The notes under the pieces are model-generated. The model saw only the letters and a program-made list of their open reading frames with translations, searched no databases and was not told the DNA's origin. The position numbers and the translations under genes were made by a program. From Acidobacteriota bacterium (GTDB taxonomy: Bacteria; Actinomycetota; Acidimicrobiia; Acidimicrobiales; Ilumatobacteraceae), in the NCBI GenBank assembly GCA_018970175.1, contig JAGWWV010000003.1, forward strand, positions 34,688-98,687: 64,000 nt of DNA, in the 5' to 3' direction. Numbering within the stretch: the stretch's first letter is position 1; each line of letters opens with the position of its first letter. This document shows, one piece after another, positions 1-8,667 of the stretch.

Positions 1-1142
1 CCGACGTACCCACCCGCGGCGATCCGACGGGTGGAATGGTCGACAGTGATCGATGGGTGCCAGTCGCGCGGGACCGCCAGCGGGCCACCCCAGTGGTGGG
101 TGATGCGCGCATCGCGTGTGGCGGGAAACATCTCGTGCAGCGTCGAAACGATGCGGTCCTTCACACGTTCGTCGGTGTCGAACCCGCTCGAAATTCGGCT
201 GCCAAATCGGTAACCGGCTCCACGACCACCGAACGCGATGCGACCATCGGCGGTGCGTTGAGCGTACGTCACCATCAAGCGTCCTTCGGCAAGAGTCTCG
301 CGGTTGGCCCAACCGATGCGGTGCCAGACCTCGTCGGGGAGAGGTTCCGTTGCGACCATGTAGGAATACAGGGGAATCACGGTCCGTTTTTCTCCACGCA
401 ACTGCGACGTGTACCCCTCGGTTGCCCGTACCACCCAGTTCGTGTCGATGCGCGCCGGCCGACCGAGGTACGTGCCCGTGACCCCCGCATCGTCGATTGC
501 ATCGACGCGAAAGTGACCGACCAGTTCGACTCCGACGTCAAGCGCCCGTGCGACCAGGCCGTTCACCAACTTGAGTGGATGAAGTACGGCACAGTGGGGA
601 GAAAAAAGTGCGCCACGTGCATCGTTGACCACGACGCGATGTGAGAGTTCGTCGCTGTTCATCCATCGCACGTCGGAGTCGTCCAGGCCATGACGTTGCT
701 GTGTCCGGATCGTTTCGCGAAGACGACTCTCCTGCACCGCGTTCGTCGCGACGGTGAGCGTGCCCGACTTCTTCCAGTCGCAGTCGATCGAGTGCATGTC
801 GACGTACCGACCGACATCGTCGACTGCGGCAATGGCGGCTCGTTGCATCGCGAGGGCGGAGTCCCGTCCGTGCAGATTCTCGAGGGTGTCGAGTTCGACG
901 GGAAAGAGCCCGCTGCACCACCCGCCGTTGCGGCCGCTCGCACCGAAACCCGGCTCGGCGGCATCGAGCACGACCACGTCGAGTTCGGGTCGCATCTCTT
1001 TCAGGTGAAGCGCGGTCCACAAGCCCGTGTAGCCGGCACCGACGATCACAACGTCGAACCTTCGCGAAGCATCGACTGGACTCGACTCGAATGCGAGGCG
1101 CGATTCGGCCCACAGCGACGGGGGCCACGGGTTTTCGTGCAT
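1..1142 (-). CDS. FAD-dependent oxidoreductase (DAO family), 3' end beyond window
   Basis: About 380 residues are visible and the stop codon lies beyond the left edge. The reading frame starts MHENPWPPSLWAESRLAF at the ATG at 1142 and carries the FAD-binding Rossmann motif GAGYTG (about residues 35-40), then GASGRNGGW (about 67-75), both typical of glycine oxidase/D-amino-acid oxidase-type enzymes. Such proteins oxidise secondary or primary amines using FAD in the cytosol. It starts only 8 bases after the stop of the DapB-like reductase, so it is probably the third gene of an operon with that gene and the acyl-CoA ligase. Substrate is unknown. Confidence 0.85.
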   Translation of the reverse strand, partial: MHENPWPPSLWAESRLAFESSPVDASRRFDVVIVGAGYTGLWTALHLKEMRPELDVVVLDAAEPGFGASGRNGGWCSGLFPVELDTLENLHGRDSALAMQRAAIAAVDDVGRYVDMHSIDCDWKKSGTLTVATNAVQESRLRETIRTQQRHGLDDSDVRWMNSDELSHRVVVNDARGALFSPHCAVLHPLKLVNGLVARALDVGVELVGHFRVDAIDDAGVTGTYLGRPARIDTNWVVRATEGYTSQLRGEKRTVIPLYSYMVATEPLPDEVWHRIGWANRETLAEGRLMVTYAQRTADGRIAFGGRGAGYRFGSRISSGFDTDERVKDRIVSTLHEMFPATRDARITHHWGGPLAVPRDWHPSITVDHSTRRIAAGGYV

Positions 1143-1149
1143 CGGTGGG

Positions 1150-2196
1150 TCAGGGAGAGACGATGCCGCGGCCGACGACGAGTGGCAGGTCGAGGAAGGT
1201 ACGAATCCCGGTGGGTGCCGCGCACACGGCGGGGATTGCGTGCACCGCCCTCATTGCCGTCCCGACGAGGCCGTTCGTTGTCCACTTGTTTGCTTCGAAG
1301 TGCAGTCGCGGTTCACCTTCGATCGTGCAGACCCACGCCGGGCTCTGCCAGTGCGGCGCCACCGACTTGTGGGCCTTGTAGATCGCTTCGAGACGGATGA
1401 CGTCGCGATCACGGACGACGCCGCACCATTCCCAGCGCTGACCTGCGACTGTGCCCTTCGGTACGGGTCCGGCGGCGATGGTGAGGTCGTCGGTCGCCAA
1501 CTCAACTTCGGATTCCACGGTCAACTCGTCGAGCTCGAGACCAAGACCATCGGCGACCATCAGCACGCTTTCTTCGAACAGCCCGCTCAACCACTTGCGG
1601 TAGCGCGCGGTGTGCGACTCGAAGCGTTCGGGGTCGAAGGAGAATCCCATTACGTCGAAGATGATCTGTGGCGAGGGATAGAAGGAAAAATCGGAGTGTT
1701 CGCGCACGAGAACCGAGTCGATACGTGCACAATTCGAGGAAAAGACGAGTGGAATCAGTTCGGCCATGAATCCCGGATTGATGCCGGTGCCGTGAATCGA
1801 GACCCCACCCGCGCGACAAGCATCTTCGAGACGCGCCACCACGTCTGCTCCATAGGCCTTCGGATAGACGTAGCCGACCGTGGTGACGACGTTCTTTCCG
1901 CTGCGCAAAAGAGTGCAGATGTCTTTCGTGTCTTTGTCGGGGTCGTCGGCGACCTGTGCCGCGGACAGTGGCATGTGCATCACGACGTCGGCGTCGAGCG
2001 CGAGGATGTCGCCGATGTTGTTGGTTGCCGTGATGCCACACGAGTCGAGACCGGCGATGTCGCCCGCATCTCGACCGGCTTTTGACGGCGTTGCGACGTA
2101 GCAACCGACGATTTCGTAGTCGGGGTGGCGCAGAATCGTCTTCAACGACGCAAGCCCGACGTTTCCGGTTCCCCATTGAATGACGCGGTACACCAT
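1150..2196 (-). CDS. NAD(P)-dependent DapB-like reductase/dehydrogenase
   Basis: The 348-residue protein opens with a Rossmann NAD(P)-binding motif, VIQWGTGNVG, and continues with the layout of the actinobacterial dihydrodipicolinate reductase-like / 2,4-diaminopentanoate dehydrogenase-like family (HGTGINPGF near residue 140). True DapB of lysine synthesis is shorter (about 250 residues), so a catabolic or lipid-linked reductase is more likely than lysine synthesis. It sits between an acyl-CoA ligase (2 bases upstream) and an FAD oxidoreductase (8 bases downstream). That suggests one transcript degrading or modifying a CoA-activated acid. Exact substrate not recognisable. Confidence 0.8.
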   Translation of the reverse strand: MVYRVIQWGTGNVGLASLKTILRHPDYEIVGCYVATPSKAGRDAGDIAGLDSCGITATNNIGDILALDADVVMHMPLSAAQVADDPDKDTKDICTLLRSGKNVVTTVGYVYPKAYGADVVARLEDACRAGGVSIHGTGINPGFMAELIPLVFSSNCARIDSVLVREHSDFSFYPSPQIIFDVMGFSFDPERFESHTARYRKWLSGLFEESVLMVADGLGLELDELTVESEVELATDDLTIAAGPVPKGTVAGQRWEWCGVVRDRDVIRLEAIYKAHKSVAPHWQSPAWVCTIEGEPRLHFEANKWTTNGLVGTAMRAVHAIPAVCAAPTGIRTFLDLPLVVGRGIVSP

Positions 2197-2198
2197 TG

Positions 2199-3734
2199 TC
2201 AGTTCACCTTTCGTTCGCGGCCGGCCCAGAATTCCTCGCGCAACTTGAACTTCTGCAATTTGCCCGTTGCGGTGCGGGCAAGCGTCTCACGAAACTCGAT
2301 GCGCTTCGGGCACTTGTATCCGGCGAGTTTCGTCTTCGTGTAGGCGATGAGTTCGGCCTCGGACAACGTTGATCCCGGGGCCTTCACCACGAGTGCGAGA
2401 ACGAGCTCGCCCCACTTCTCGTCGGGCACCCCGATGACGGCAACTTCGGCGACGTCGCTGTGCGAAAAGATCGCGTCCTCGACCTCGATCGAGCTCACGT
2501 TTTCCCCGCCCGAGATGATGACGTCCTTCTTGCGGTCGGAGATGGAAAGCACGTGGTTGTCGCCGATCGTGCCGCCGTCACCGGTGTGGAACCACCCGTC
2601 GACGATCGCCTTGGCGGTTTCGTCGGGCTGATTCCAGTAACCGTTCATCACGACGTTGCTGCGCGCCAGAACCTCGCCCGATTCGTCGACACGAAGTTCA
2701 ACGCCAACGGCGGGCGAACCCGCGGCCGCGAGGCGAGCGGCGCGGTCGGAGGGTGACAGCGCGTCGTATTCCGCACGCCGACGGTTCATCGTGAGAACGG
2801 GGGCGGTTTCGGTGAGACCGTAGATCTGGGCGAATTCCCACCCGAGCTCGGTTTCGACGCGTTCGATCGTGCGGGTTGGCGGCGGCGCACCGGCCACGAC
2901 GATGCGGACCCGGTCACGCCCCGGAATCGGTCCGTTCCATGTCGATGCGGCGTCGAGAATCATGTTGACCACGGCGGGTGCGCCGCACAGCATTGTCACG
3001 CCGTGCTGGTCGACCCGGCGGAGAATCTCGGCCCCGTCGACCTTGCGCAAGATGACGTGCCGTCCACCCATTCCCGTGACCGCGTACACCATGCCCCAGC
3101 CGTTGCAGTGGAATTGCGGCAACGTGTGCAGGTACACATCACGGTCGTTCACGCCCATCTGCCAACCGAACACCGTGGCATTGAGCCAGAGGTTGCGGTG
3201 GGTGAGCTGCACACCCTTGGGGCGTGCGGTCGTTCCGCTGGTGTAGTTGATTGTTGCGGTGGCATCCTCGTCGGGAGTCCACGGGCGGGGCTCGACTCCG
3301 AATTTGTGGAGCACGTCGTCGGACTCGGCGCCGATGACGAATCGATGACGAGCGGTGACTCCGGCGAGCGCGTCGTCGAGTTCCGGGTCGACGAGGAGCA
3401 CCTCGGCACCACTGTGTTCGACGATGTACTTGACCTCTTCGGCCACGAGACGGAAGTTCACCGGCACAAGAACCCGACCCGAGCCACTGACACCAAAGAA
3501 AGAGGTGTACAGGCGAGCGGCGTTGTGGCTGACCATTGCCACGCGGGCACCTTGGGCGACGCCGAGTGCGTCGAGTCCCGCCGCTTGGGCACGGGCCCGT
3601 TCGGCCACTTGTGCATAAGTGAGATCGGGCCACGGAGCGGCCGGCTGATCGGGCTCGTCGACGAGGGCGACGCGGTGTCCGTACACCTGCTCTGCGCGCC
3701 GCAGAAAATCGACCACTGACAAGGGAACCTTCAC
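2199..3734 (-). CDS. Acyl-CoA ligase (AMP-binding, FadD-like)
   Basis: This adenylate-forming enzyme would activate a carboxylic acid with ATP and load it onto CoA. The P-loop-like motif YTSGTTARPKG lies near residues 163-175, YGLTETAP in the middle, GWFHTGDGG followed by SDRKKDVIISGGENVSS at the hinge, and the C-terminal catalytic lysine context ARTATGKLQKF. I chose the GTG at 3734 over the upstream ATG at 3758 because a strong Shine-Dalgarno AAGGAGG (3740-3746) is correctly spaced before it. First gene of the minus-strand operon, divergent from the GNAT gene. It resembles medium/long-chain fatty acyl-CoA synthetases; chain-length preference cannot be read. Confidence 0.88.
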   Translation of the reverse strand: MKVPLSVVDFLRRAEQVYGHRVALVDEPDQPAAPWPDLTYAQVAERARAQAAGLDALGVAQGARVAMVSHNAARLYTSFFGVSGSGRVLVPVNFRLVAEEVKYIVEHSGAEVLLVDPELDDALAGVTARHRFVIGAESDDVLHKFGVEPRPWTPDEDATATINYTSGTTARPKGVQLTHRNLWLNATVFGWQMGVNDRDVYLHTLPQFHCNGWGMVYAVTGMGGRHVILRKVDGAEILRRVDQHGVTMLCGAPAVVNMILDAASTWNGPIPGRDRVRIVVAGAPPPTRTIERVETELGWEFAQIYGLTETAPVLTMNRRRAEYDALSPSDRAARLAAAGSPAVGVELRVDESGEVLARSNVVMNGYWNQPDETAKAIVDGWFHTGDGGTIGDNHVLSISDRKKDVIISGGENVSSIEVEDAIFSHSDVAEVAVIGVPDEKWGELVLALVVKAPGSTLSEAELIAYTKTKLAGYKCPKRIEFRETLARTATGKLQKFKLREEFWAGRERKVN

Positions 3735-3769
3735 GTCTGCCTCCTTGCAGCAAACCATAATGTTTCGGC

Positions 3770-4258
3770 ATGGGTTGCCCGACTGGAGACGTGGAAGTGC
3801 GCTATCTCCCCGCCGACCGAATGGTCGTCGAGCGCATCATCCACTGGCAGGTCGACCACTACCGCAATGCGTTTCCCAGCTTCGACCACGACGATTGGAT
3901 CGATTTCTACGGACCCCACATGCGGGGCCAGGACGGTCCGTTGCCCGTTGTCCTCGGTGCGTTCGAAGGAACCGAGTGCGTCGGCACCGTCGCAATCGTC
4001 GAACGCGACGACCTCGACGACGTCGACCAGTACACACCGTGGATCGCTGCCATGATCGTCGACCCATCGCGTCGCGGCTGCGGCATCGGCCGAACGTTGC
4101 TGAATGCGGCACTCGGGCGCTGCCGCGACCTTCTGATTTCCCGTGTCTACCTGTGGACCCACGACCAGTTCGATTGGTACCGACGACTGGGCTGGGCCGA
4201 AGTGGAGAGGAAAGACTTCAGGGGCGTGGGCATCACCATCTTTGCCAGCGATCTTTGA
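3770..4258 (+). CDS. GNAT-family N-acetyltransferase
   Basis: The 162-residue protein has the GNAT acetyl-CoA binding motif A, VDPSRRGCGIGRTLL (residues 97-111, R/QxxGxG/A pattern), followed by a C-terminal strand region FDWYRRLGW typical of the fold. It would transfer an acetyl group to an amine; acceptor unknown. It is divergent from the acyl-CoA ligase with only 35 bases between the start codons, so both promoters must overlap. A GTG about 20 bases downstream is an alternative start. Confidence 0.8.
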   Translation: MGCPTGDVEVRYLPADRMVVERIIHWQVDHYRNAFPSFDHDDWIDFYGPHMRGQDGPLPVVLGAFEGTECVGTVAIVERDDLDDVDQYTPWIAAMIVDPSRRGCGIGRTLLNAALGRCRDLLISRVYLWTHDQFDWYRRLGWAEVERKDFRGVGITIFASDL

Positions 4259-4276
4259 TCGGTTCGGGCGCTTTGC

Positions 4277-5071
4277 TCAACGTGAGAATCGCCACGTGAA
4301 GCTGTGCTGCAGCACGCGTGCCGTACCGACGATGTCGAGGTTTGATGGAGAAGCGGTGTTGAACGCATCGGGCGGGCCCGATTGGGGTTCGACGCACACG
4401 CCGTTCGGGTTTCCGGTGTAGACGACCCAGTAGCGACACGTGCTCGACAACTGCACGTTCACTCCGTTGACAACCAGACGCGGGTCGGCATCAGCATCGG
4501 TGAAACAGTCGTCCCATGGCGGGTCGGTCGGGGGGCACGTGCGTGTCGTGGTGAGGCCTTCGGCGTCGCGGACGAACATGGTGTCGAACGAGACATCGAG
4601 CACCGTCGGAGGCAAGAACCACGGGTGCCATCCGACTTGTGCCGGAAATTCGCGGTCCTTGCCGTGCACCGACAACTCGAGGTGCAGAGAAGTGGGGCCG
4701 AGCGAGAGTCGTTGTTCGCACCATGACGTGAAGGGCCATCCGACGCGGTTGAGGTCGAGTCGCGCGACGAGTGACGAGGTGCCGACACCGACGACGTTCC
4801 ACTCGTTCAGAAAACCCACACCGTGCATTGCGTGCGATCGTTCGTTGGCGGGCATGTTGACGACGTCGCGACGGAACTGGAACCGCCCGTCACGCAGCCG
4901 ACCCGCCCAGGGCACCATCGGGTAACACCCCCAGCCGAGCACCGGGTCGACACCGACGCCGTCTTCGACGAGCAGCGGCGCGCCATCGAAGGTCACCTGG
5001 GCAACGCGACCACCGTGGGTCGCGTCGAAGCTCAGTGTGGTGCGGTCGTTTGCGATGTCGAACCGGGCCAC
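4277..5071 (-). CDS. Aldose 1-epimerase (galactose mutarotase fold)
   Basis: The protein shows the mutarotase signature set: PMVPWAGRLRDG (sugar-binding Asn/Arg region), SHAMHGVGF, the catalytic histidine in VGWHPWFLPP and the catalytic glutamate in VCVEPQSGPP near the C-terminus. It interconverts alpha and beta anomers of aldoses in the cytosol. The open frame extends upstream to 5149, but the GTG at 5071 is preferred: a GAGGAAG ribosome site precedes it and the homologous protein begins there. Even so it overlaps the end of the DoxX gene by 40 bases, which suggests translational coupling. Sugar specificity unknown. Confidence 0.82.
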   Translation of the reverse strand: MARFDIANDRTTLSFDATHGGRVAQVTFDGAPLLVEDGVGVDPVLGWGCYPMVPWAGRLRDGRFQFRRDVVNMPANERSHAMHGVGFLNEWNVVGVGTSSLVARLDLNRVGWPFTSWCEQRLSLGPTSLHLELSVHGKDREFPAQVGWHPWFLPPTVLDVSFDTMFVRDAEGLTTTRTCPPTDPPWDDCFTDADADPRLVVNGVNVQLSSTCRYWVVYTGNPNGVCVEPQSGPPDAFNTASPSNLDIVGTARVLQHSFTWRFSR

Positions 5072-5427
5072 GGTGCTTCCTCTTCGTTCTGTTGCGCGAT
5101 GCGCCACGCCCACCAGATGAGAACGAACTGCAGCGGCAGACGCGCCCAACTGACGAACTGTTCTCCGGCGGGTCGGTCACGCCAGTCCCACGTCATGTAC
5201 AGGTTCGCCGGGTAGACGCAGACGAAGAGCCAGATGGCTGCGAGTGCCCCACGCCGGCGGGTCGCTGACCGCAGGAGCATGAGACCGATCACGATTTCGG
5301 CAACACCGCTCGCAAAGGTCCAGAAGGACTCGTTCGGTGGCAGCCACGGCGGGACGATGTTGTTGAAGAAGTCGGGGTTCGCAAAGTGAGCAATGCCCGC
5401 GAAGAGAACGAAGATTCCGAGGATCAC
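5032..5427 (-). CDS. DoxX-family membrane protein
   Basis: The 131-residue protein has four predicted hydrophobic segments and the DoxX-like layout: an N-terminal helix ILGIFVLFAGIAHFANP, a loop with NNIVPPWLPP, and a second helix with GVAEIVIGLMLL. DoxX-like proteins are small inner-membrane proteins with poorly defined redox or quinone-linked roles. It starts with GTG and overlaps the downstream epimerase start. The C-terminal tail is hydrophilic and acidic. Function in this organism is not predictable. Confidence 0.75.
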   Translation of the reverse strand: MILGIFVLFAGIAHFANPDFFNNIVPPWLPPNESFWTFASGVAEIVIGLMLLRSATRRRGALAAIWLFVCVYPANLYMTWDWRDRPAGEQFVSWARLPLQFVLIWWAWRIAQQNEEEAPWPGSTSQTTAPH

Positions 5428-5495
5428 CTCACCAACCTAGACAAACAACCCTGACAGACGAGGCGGGAGACCAAACGCAACGTGGCTCTCAATGG

Positions 5496-5568
5496 AGCCC
5501 AGAGCGGGAATCGAACCCGCGACCTTCTCATTACGAGTGAGATGCTCTGCCGACTGAGCTATCTGGGC
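5496..5568 (-). tRNA. tRNA-Thr (CGT)
   Basis: A 73-base cloverleaf is visible on the minus strand, with acceptor GCCCAGA/TCTGGGC, D-arm GCTC...GAGC, anticodon arm TCTCA-CTCGTAA-TGAGA and T-arm GCGGG-TTCGATT-CCCGC. The anticodon CGT (fwd 5533-5535) reads ACG threonine codons. No CCA is encoded. It lies just downstream of holB on the same strand. Confidence 0.96.
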
Positions 5569-5609
5569 GAGGCTAAAGAGCCTACCCAGTGGGCCTCGGC
5601 ATCGCACCG

Positions 5610-6677
5610 CTAGCCGACAAGGTCGGCGTACTGCACGGTGGGAAGGCGCAGGAACAGGGCGTGAAGCAGCAGCTCCTCGTTCACGTTCAGGGCGAGGCGT
5701 CCCATCGTGCGGTGGATGTCGTCGACCGCAGCGGCGAACTCGCCGAGGCGGTGGGCATTGTGGGAATGCGACATGGCATCACGGTAGACCGCTGCCATAA
5801 CGGAGAGCCCGGCACGCAACTCGTCGGTCTTGTGTTTTCGCAGTCGACGCTTCTGCGAATCCTCGAGATCTTTCTTGCCCGAACCACGTTCCCCGGAGAT
5901 CTTGATACGTGCCTTCAGATCCTCGAGTTCGCGCTTAAAGATTGCCTCGAGTGGGGCAGCTGCGGCATCGATCTGCGCGAGGATGTTCGCGACAAGTTGC
6001 GCGACCCGATGACCCGTTCCGTCGAGATCGTGTGGCGCGGTTTCGAAGGCGCGTCGACGTGCTGCGTAGTCCGCTTCGCCCGCGAGCAATCGGGCCCGGT
6101 CCAAGCTGCCACGCGCCCCGACGGCCGCCGCCGCCGCGACGTCAGCCGGCACGCCTTCGGCGACGAGTCGTTCTTCGATGAGCGCCGCCGGGACCTCACC
6201 GAACGTGACGTTGACACAGCGGGATGCGACAGTGACGAGAAGGGGGACGACTGCGTCGGTGAGGAGAATGAACCGAACCTGCGGTGACGGTTCTTCGAAA
6301 GTCTTCAACAGACGAACGACCGCGTTTTCCGACATGAAATGAATGTCGTGGAGAATGATGACGACCATGCGCGACTCGACCGGGGAGCGCGACGAAAGAA
6401 GGACGAGATCTTGGGCCTGCTCGGCAGTGATCGACGCACCTTCGCGCCGGACTTCGTGCACGTCGATGTAGTTGCCCTCGATGATCAAACGCGCTTCGTT
6501 GGTTGACGGGTCATCGGAGCCGGTGACGAGACACGCCGCGAGTGCGCGGGCGGCTTCTTCTTTTCCGCAACCCTCGGGTCCGACGAGGAGATAACCGTGA
6601 ACGGGACTGTCGACCAACTGTTTGAGGAGGCCGATTGCGTGGTCTTGGCCAACGACGGAGTCCCAGACCGATGCCAT
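5610..6677 (-). CDS. holB: DNA polymerase III delta-prime subunit (clamp loader)
   Basis: The 355-residue AAA+ protein begins WDSVVGQDHAIGLLKQLV and has a P-loop GPEGCGKE, LHDIHFMSENAVVRLLKTFEEP (sensor-1 helix region) and SRC (residues of the SRC motif) in VTVASRCVNV. This is the pattern of HolB/DnaX-like clamp-loader subunits that help load the beta clamp during replication. In many actinobacteria holB sits directly after topA and tmk. Here topA-tmk are 19 kb away on the same strand, and the gap is filled by transporter and accessory genes. Start ATG at 6677. Confidence 0.9.
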   Translation of the reverse strand: MASVWDSVVGQDHAIGLLKQLVDSPVHGYLLVGPEGCGKEEAARALAACLVTGSDDPSTNEARLIIEGNYIDVHEVRREGASITAEQAQDLVLLSSRSPVESRMVVIILHDIHFMSENAVVRLLKTFEEPSPQVRFILLTDAVVPLLVTVASRCVNVTFGEVPAALIEERLVAEGVPADVAAAAAVGARGSLDRARLLAGEADYAARRRAFETAPHDLDGTGHRVAQLVANILAQIDAAAAPLEAIFKRELEDLKARIKISGERGSGKKDLEDSQKRRLRKHKTDELRAGLSVMAAVYRDAMSHSHNAHRLGEFAAAVDDIHRTMGRLALNVNEELLLHALFLRLPTVQYADLVG

Positions 6678-6700
6678 GCGATGAATTTAGGCGACGGGAG

Positions 6701-7711
6701 TCAGGCCGACAGGAGGCGCTGCATGATGCGCCGGAATTCGACCGTGTTTCGGTCTGCACGCGTGTGTGCCTGGCCCAGTCCGAACGGAATCGTCTTGTCC
6801 CACAGGCGTTCGATGACTTTCAGATCCTCGGCCATGATCTCGAGTTCGTAGTCGATGGCGTGTTGCGCCTTTTCAGCGGTGTCGCAGTCGTTGCGGAGCA
6901 TCGCCGTGTAGACGCGTGTCGTCGTGTCATCGAGGGGTTGGAGGGCGGTGAAGAGAACATTCAGCACCCCGGTGATGGGCAACTCGAGACGCAGAACGAT
7001 GGTGAAAGGAGCGCCAAAGGTGTACGTCATGTTGCGTGGCTGAACGAGGGGATGCTCGCCCGTCTTCACCAACGGGTCTTCATTGTTGTGGATCGTGTGC
7101 GGGTACTCGACGACGAATCCCCAGCCATCGTCACGTCGTTGCACCTCGTAGTCACCGATCAACTCGTCCTCGCCGGCCCCGAAAGTTCCTGCATGGACGA
7201 AGGGGAAGTGACCGAAATCGAGAAAGTTGTCGACGAACTGTCCCGCCGCGGCGCGGATGTCGACGGGTGGCAACCAGATCTGCCGAAGAGAAGAATCGCC
7301 CCACTCGGCGATCTCGGGAAGATCGCACACCGGGTCGTCGAGTGCGGCCCACACCAGGCCGTAGCGCTCTTGCAAACGGTACGGCGACAGATGGGCGGTG
7401 GGCGGAACGGTTGCGTCGACGCCGAGTGCGGGGATGTGCGCGCATTGTCCGGCCGCGTCGAAGCGCCAACCGTGGTAGGGACATTCGATGCAGCCGTCGA
7501 CCATGCGGCCATCGCTCAGTCGAGCGTTGCGGTGTGCGCACCTGTCGGCAAACGCGGTGAGGCCGGACTCTCGTCGTACGACGACGATGCCTTCGCCCAA
7601 CAGCTCGACGCGAGACGGAGTGTCCAGTGCGAATTCTTCGGGGCGACCGATCGGCAACCAACCACGCCGCAGTCCGGGCGAAGTGTTCGTGAGCGACGTC
7701 GGCGAAGTCAC
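6701..7711 (-). CDS. Rieske non-heme iron oxygenase, alpha-type
   Basis: The 336-residue protein carries a Rieske [2Fe-2S] motif, CAHRN followed by CIECPYHGW (CxH-x15-17-CxxH), in the N-terminal third. A mononuclear iron site, DNFLDFGHFPFVHAG, lies further on, so it is a ring-hydroxylating or demethylating oxygenase needing a separate reductase, which is not in the window. Its GTG start overlaps the stop of the upstream ABC permease by 4 bases, so it is translationally coupled to a nucleoside/purine-type import system. I infer that it may oxidise the imported compound. Confidence 0.87.
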   Translation of the reverse strand: MTSPTSLTNTSPGLRRGWLPIGRPEEFALDTPSRVELLGEGIVVVRRESGLTAFADRCAHRNARLSDGRMVDGCIECPYHGWRFDAAGQCAHIPALGVDATVPPTAHLSPYRLQERYGLVWAALDDPVCDLPEIAEWGDSSLRQIWLPPVDIRAAAGQFVDNFLDFGHFPFVHAGTFGAGEDELIGDYEVQRRDDGWGFVVEYPHTIHNNEDPLVKTGEHPLVQPRNMTYTFGAPFTIVLRLELPITGVLNVLFTALQPLDDTTTRVYTAMLRNDCDTAEKAQHAIDYELEIMAEDLKVIERLWDKTIPFGLGQAHTRADRNTVEFRRIMQRLLSA

Positions 7712-8667
7712 CGTTCTTCACGCTCGTACGGCACGCCGAGAGCTGCGGGGGCACCGATGCGCTTGTGGGCGAAGCGAGTGGACACGAGAACGAGCACCAC
7801 GATCGTCATGACGAACGGCAGGGCGTCGAGAACGTCACCCGGGATGTCAAAGCTGCGCGACTTGAGCACCGTGCCGAGCGACTGCAATGCACCGAACAAG
7901 TAGGCACCGAGCAGCGTCAACCCCGGCCGCCAGAAACCGAAGATCACGAGCGCGATTGCGATCCAGCCCGCACCCTTCGTCATGCCGTCGACCCATGTCG
8001 GCACGATTGCAAGGCTGTAAAAGGCACCACCGAGACCGGCGAGCGCCCCGCCGAGCATCGTGTGGATGTACCGGTACTTCACGACGTTGATGCCCATCGC
8101 GTCGGCTGTTTGGGGTGACTCGCCGACCGCGCGCAACTGGAGACCGATCTTCGTACGGAAGAGATACCACGACGCAACCGCGCACATCACCCATGACAGG
8201 TAAGTGAGGATCGTGTGGTTGAAAAGAAGGGGGCCGACGATCGGGGTATCGGCGAGTCCGAACACGTCGAGCCGGCGGATCTGCCGCGTGACGGGATCTT
8301 CGGCCACCTTCCAGATGTTGGCGAAGTAACTGGACAAACCAACCGCACCGGCGAAGATTGTGATGGACAGACCCGCGACCGTTTGATTCGCTTTCAACGT
8401 GACGCACAGGAATGCATGTAGGGCGGCCACGACTGCGCCCGCCGCCATGGCGATGCAGATTGCTGCACTGAGGGTGAACCATGCGGAACCGCCGACGTGC
8501 AGGGACGCCCACGCACCCGTGACCCCACCGATGAGCATCATGCCCTCGACGCCGAGGTTCAGCACGCCGCTACGTTCCGTGAAAACGCCACCGAGCGCAG
8601 CGAAGAACAACGGCGTTCCGTAGAAAATCGCCGACCACGCGATGACGATGAAGATGTTGCTGTTCAT
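7708..8667 (-). CDS. ABC transporter permease (BMP/nucleoside-type importer)
   Basis: The 319-residue membrane protein of the branched-chain/simple-sugar permease superfamily has the signature ERSGVLNLGVEGMMLIG near residue 35 and about eight hydrophobic segments. It is the second permease of the importer; it overlaps the first permease (8664) and the Rieske gene (7711) by 4 bases each. With the BMP-type lipoprotein, this family set usually takes up nucleosides or purines. Confidence 0.9.
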   Translation of the reverse strand: MNSNIFIVIAWSAIFYGTPLFFAALGGVFTERSGVLNLGVEGMMLIGGVTGAWASLHVGGSAWFTLSAAICIAMAAGAVVAALHAFLCVTLKANQTVAGLSITIFAGAVGLSSYFANIWKVAEDPVTRQIRRLDVFGLADTPIVGPLLFNHTILTYLSWVMCAVASWYLFRTKIGLQLRAVGESPQTADAMGINVVKYRYIHTMLGGALAGLGGAFYSLAIVPTWVDGMTKGAGWIAIALVIFGFWRPGLTLLGAYLFGALQSLGTVLKSRSFDIPGDVLDALPFVMTIVVLVLVSTRFAHKRIGAPAALGVPYEREER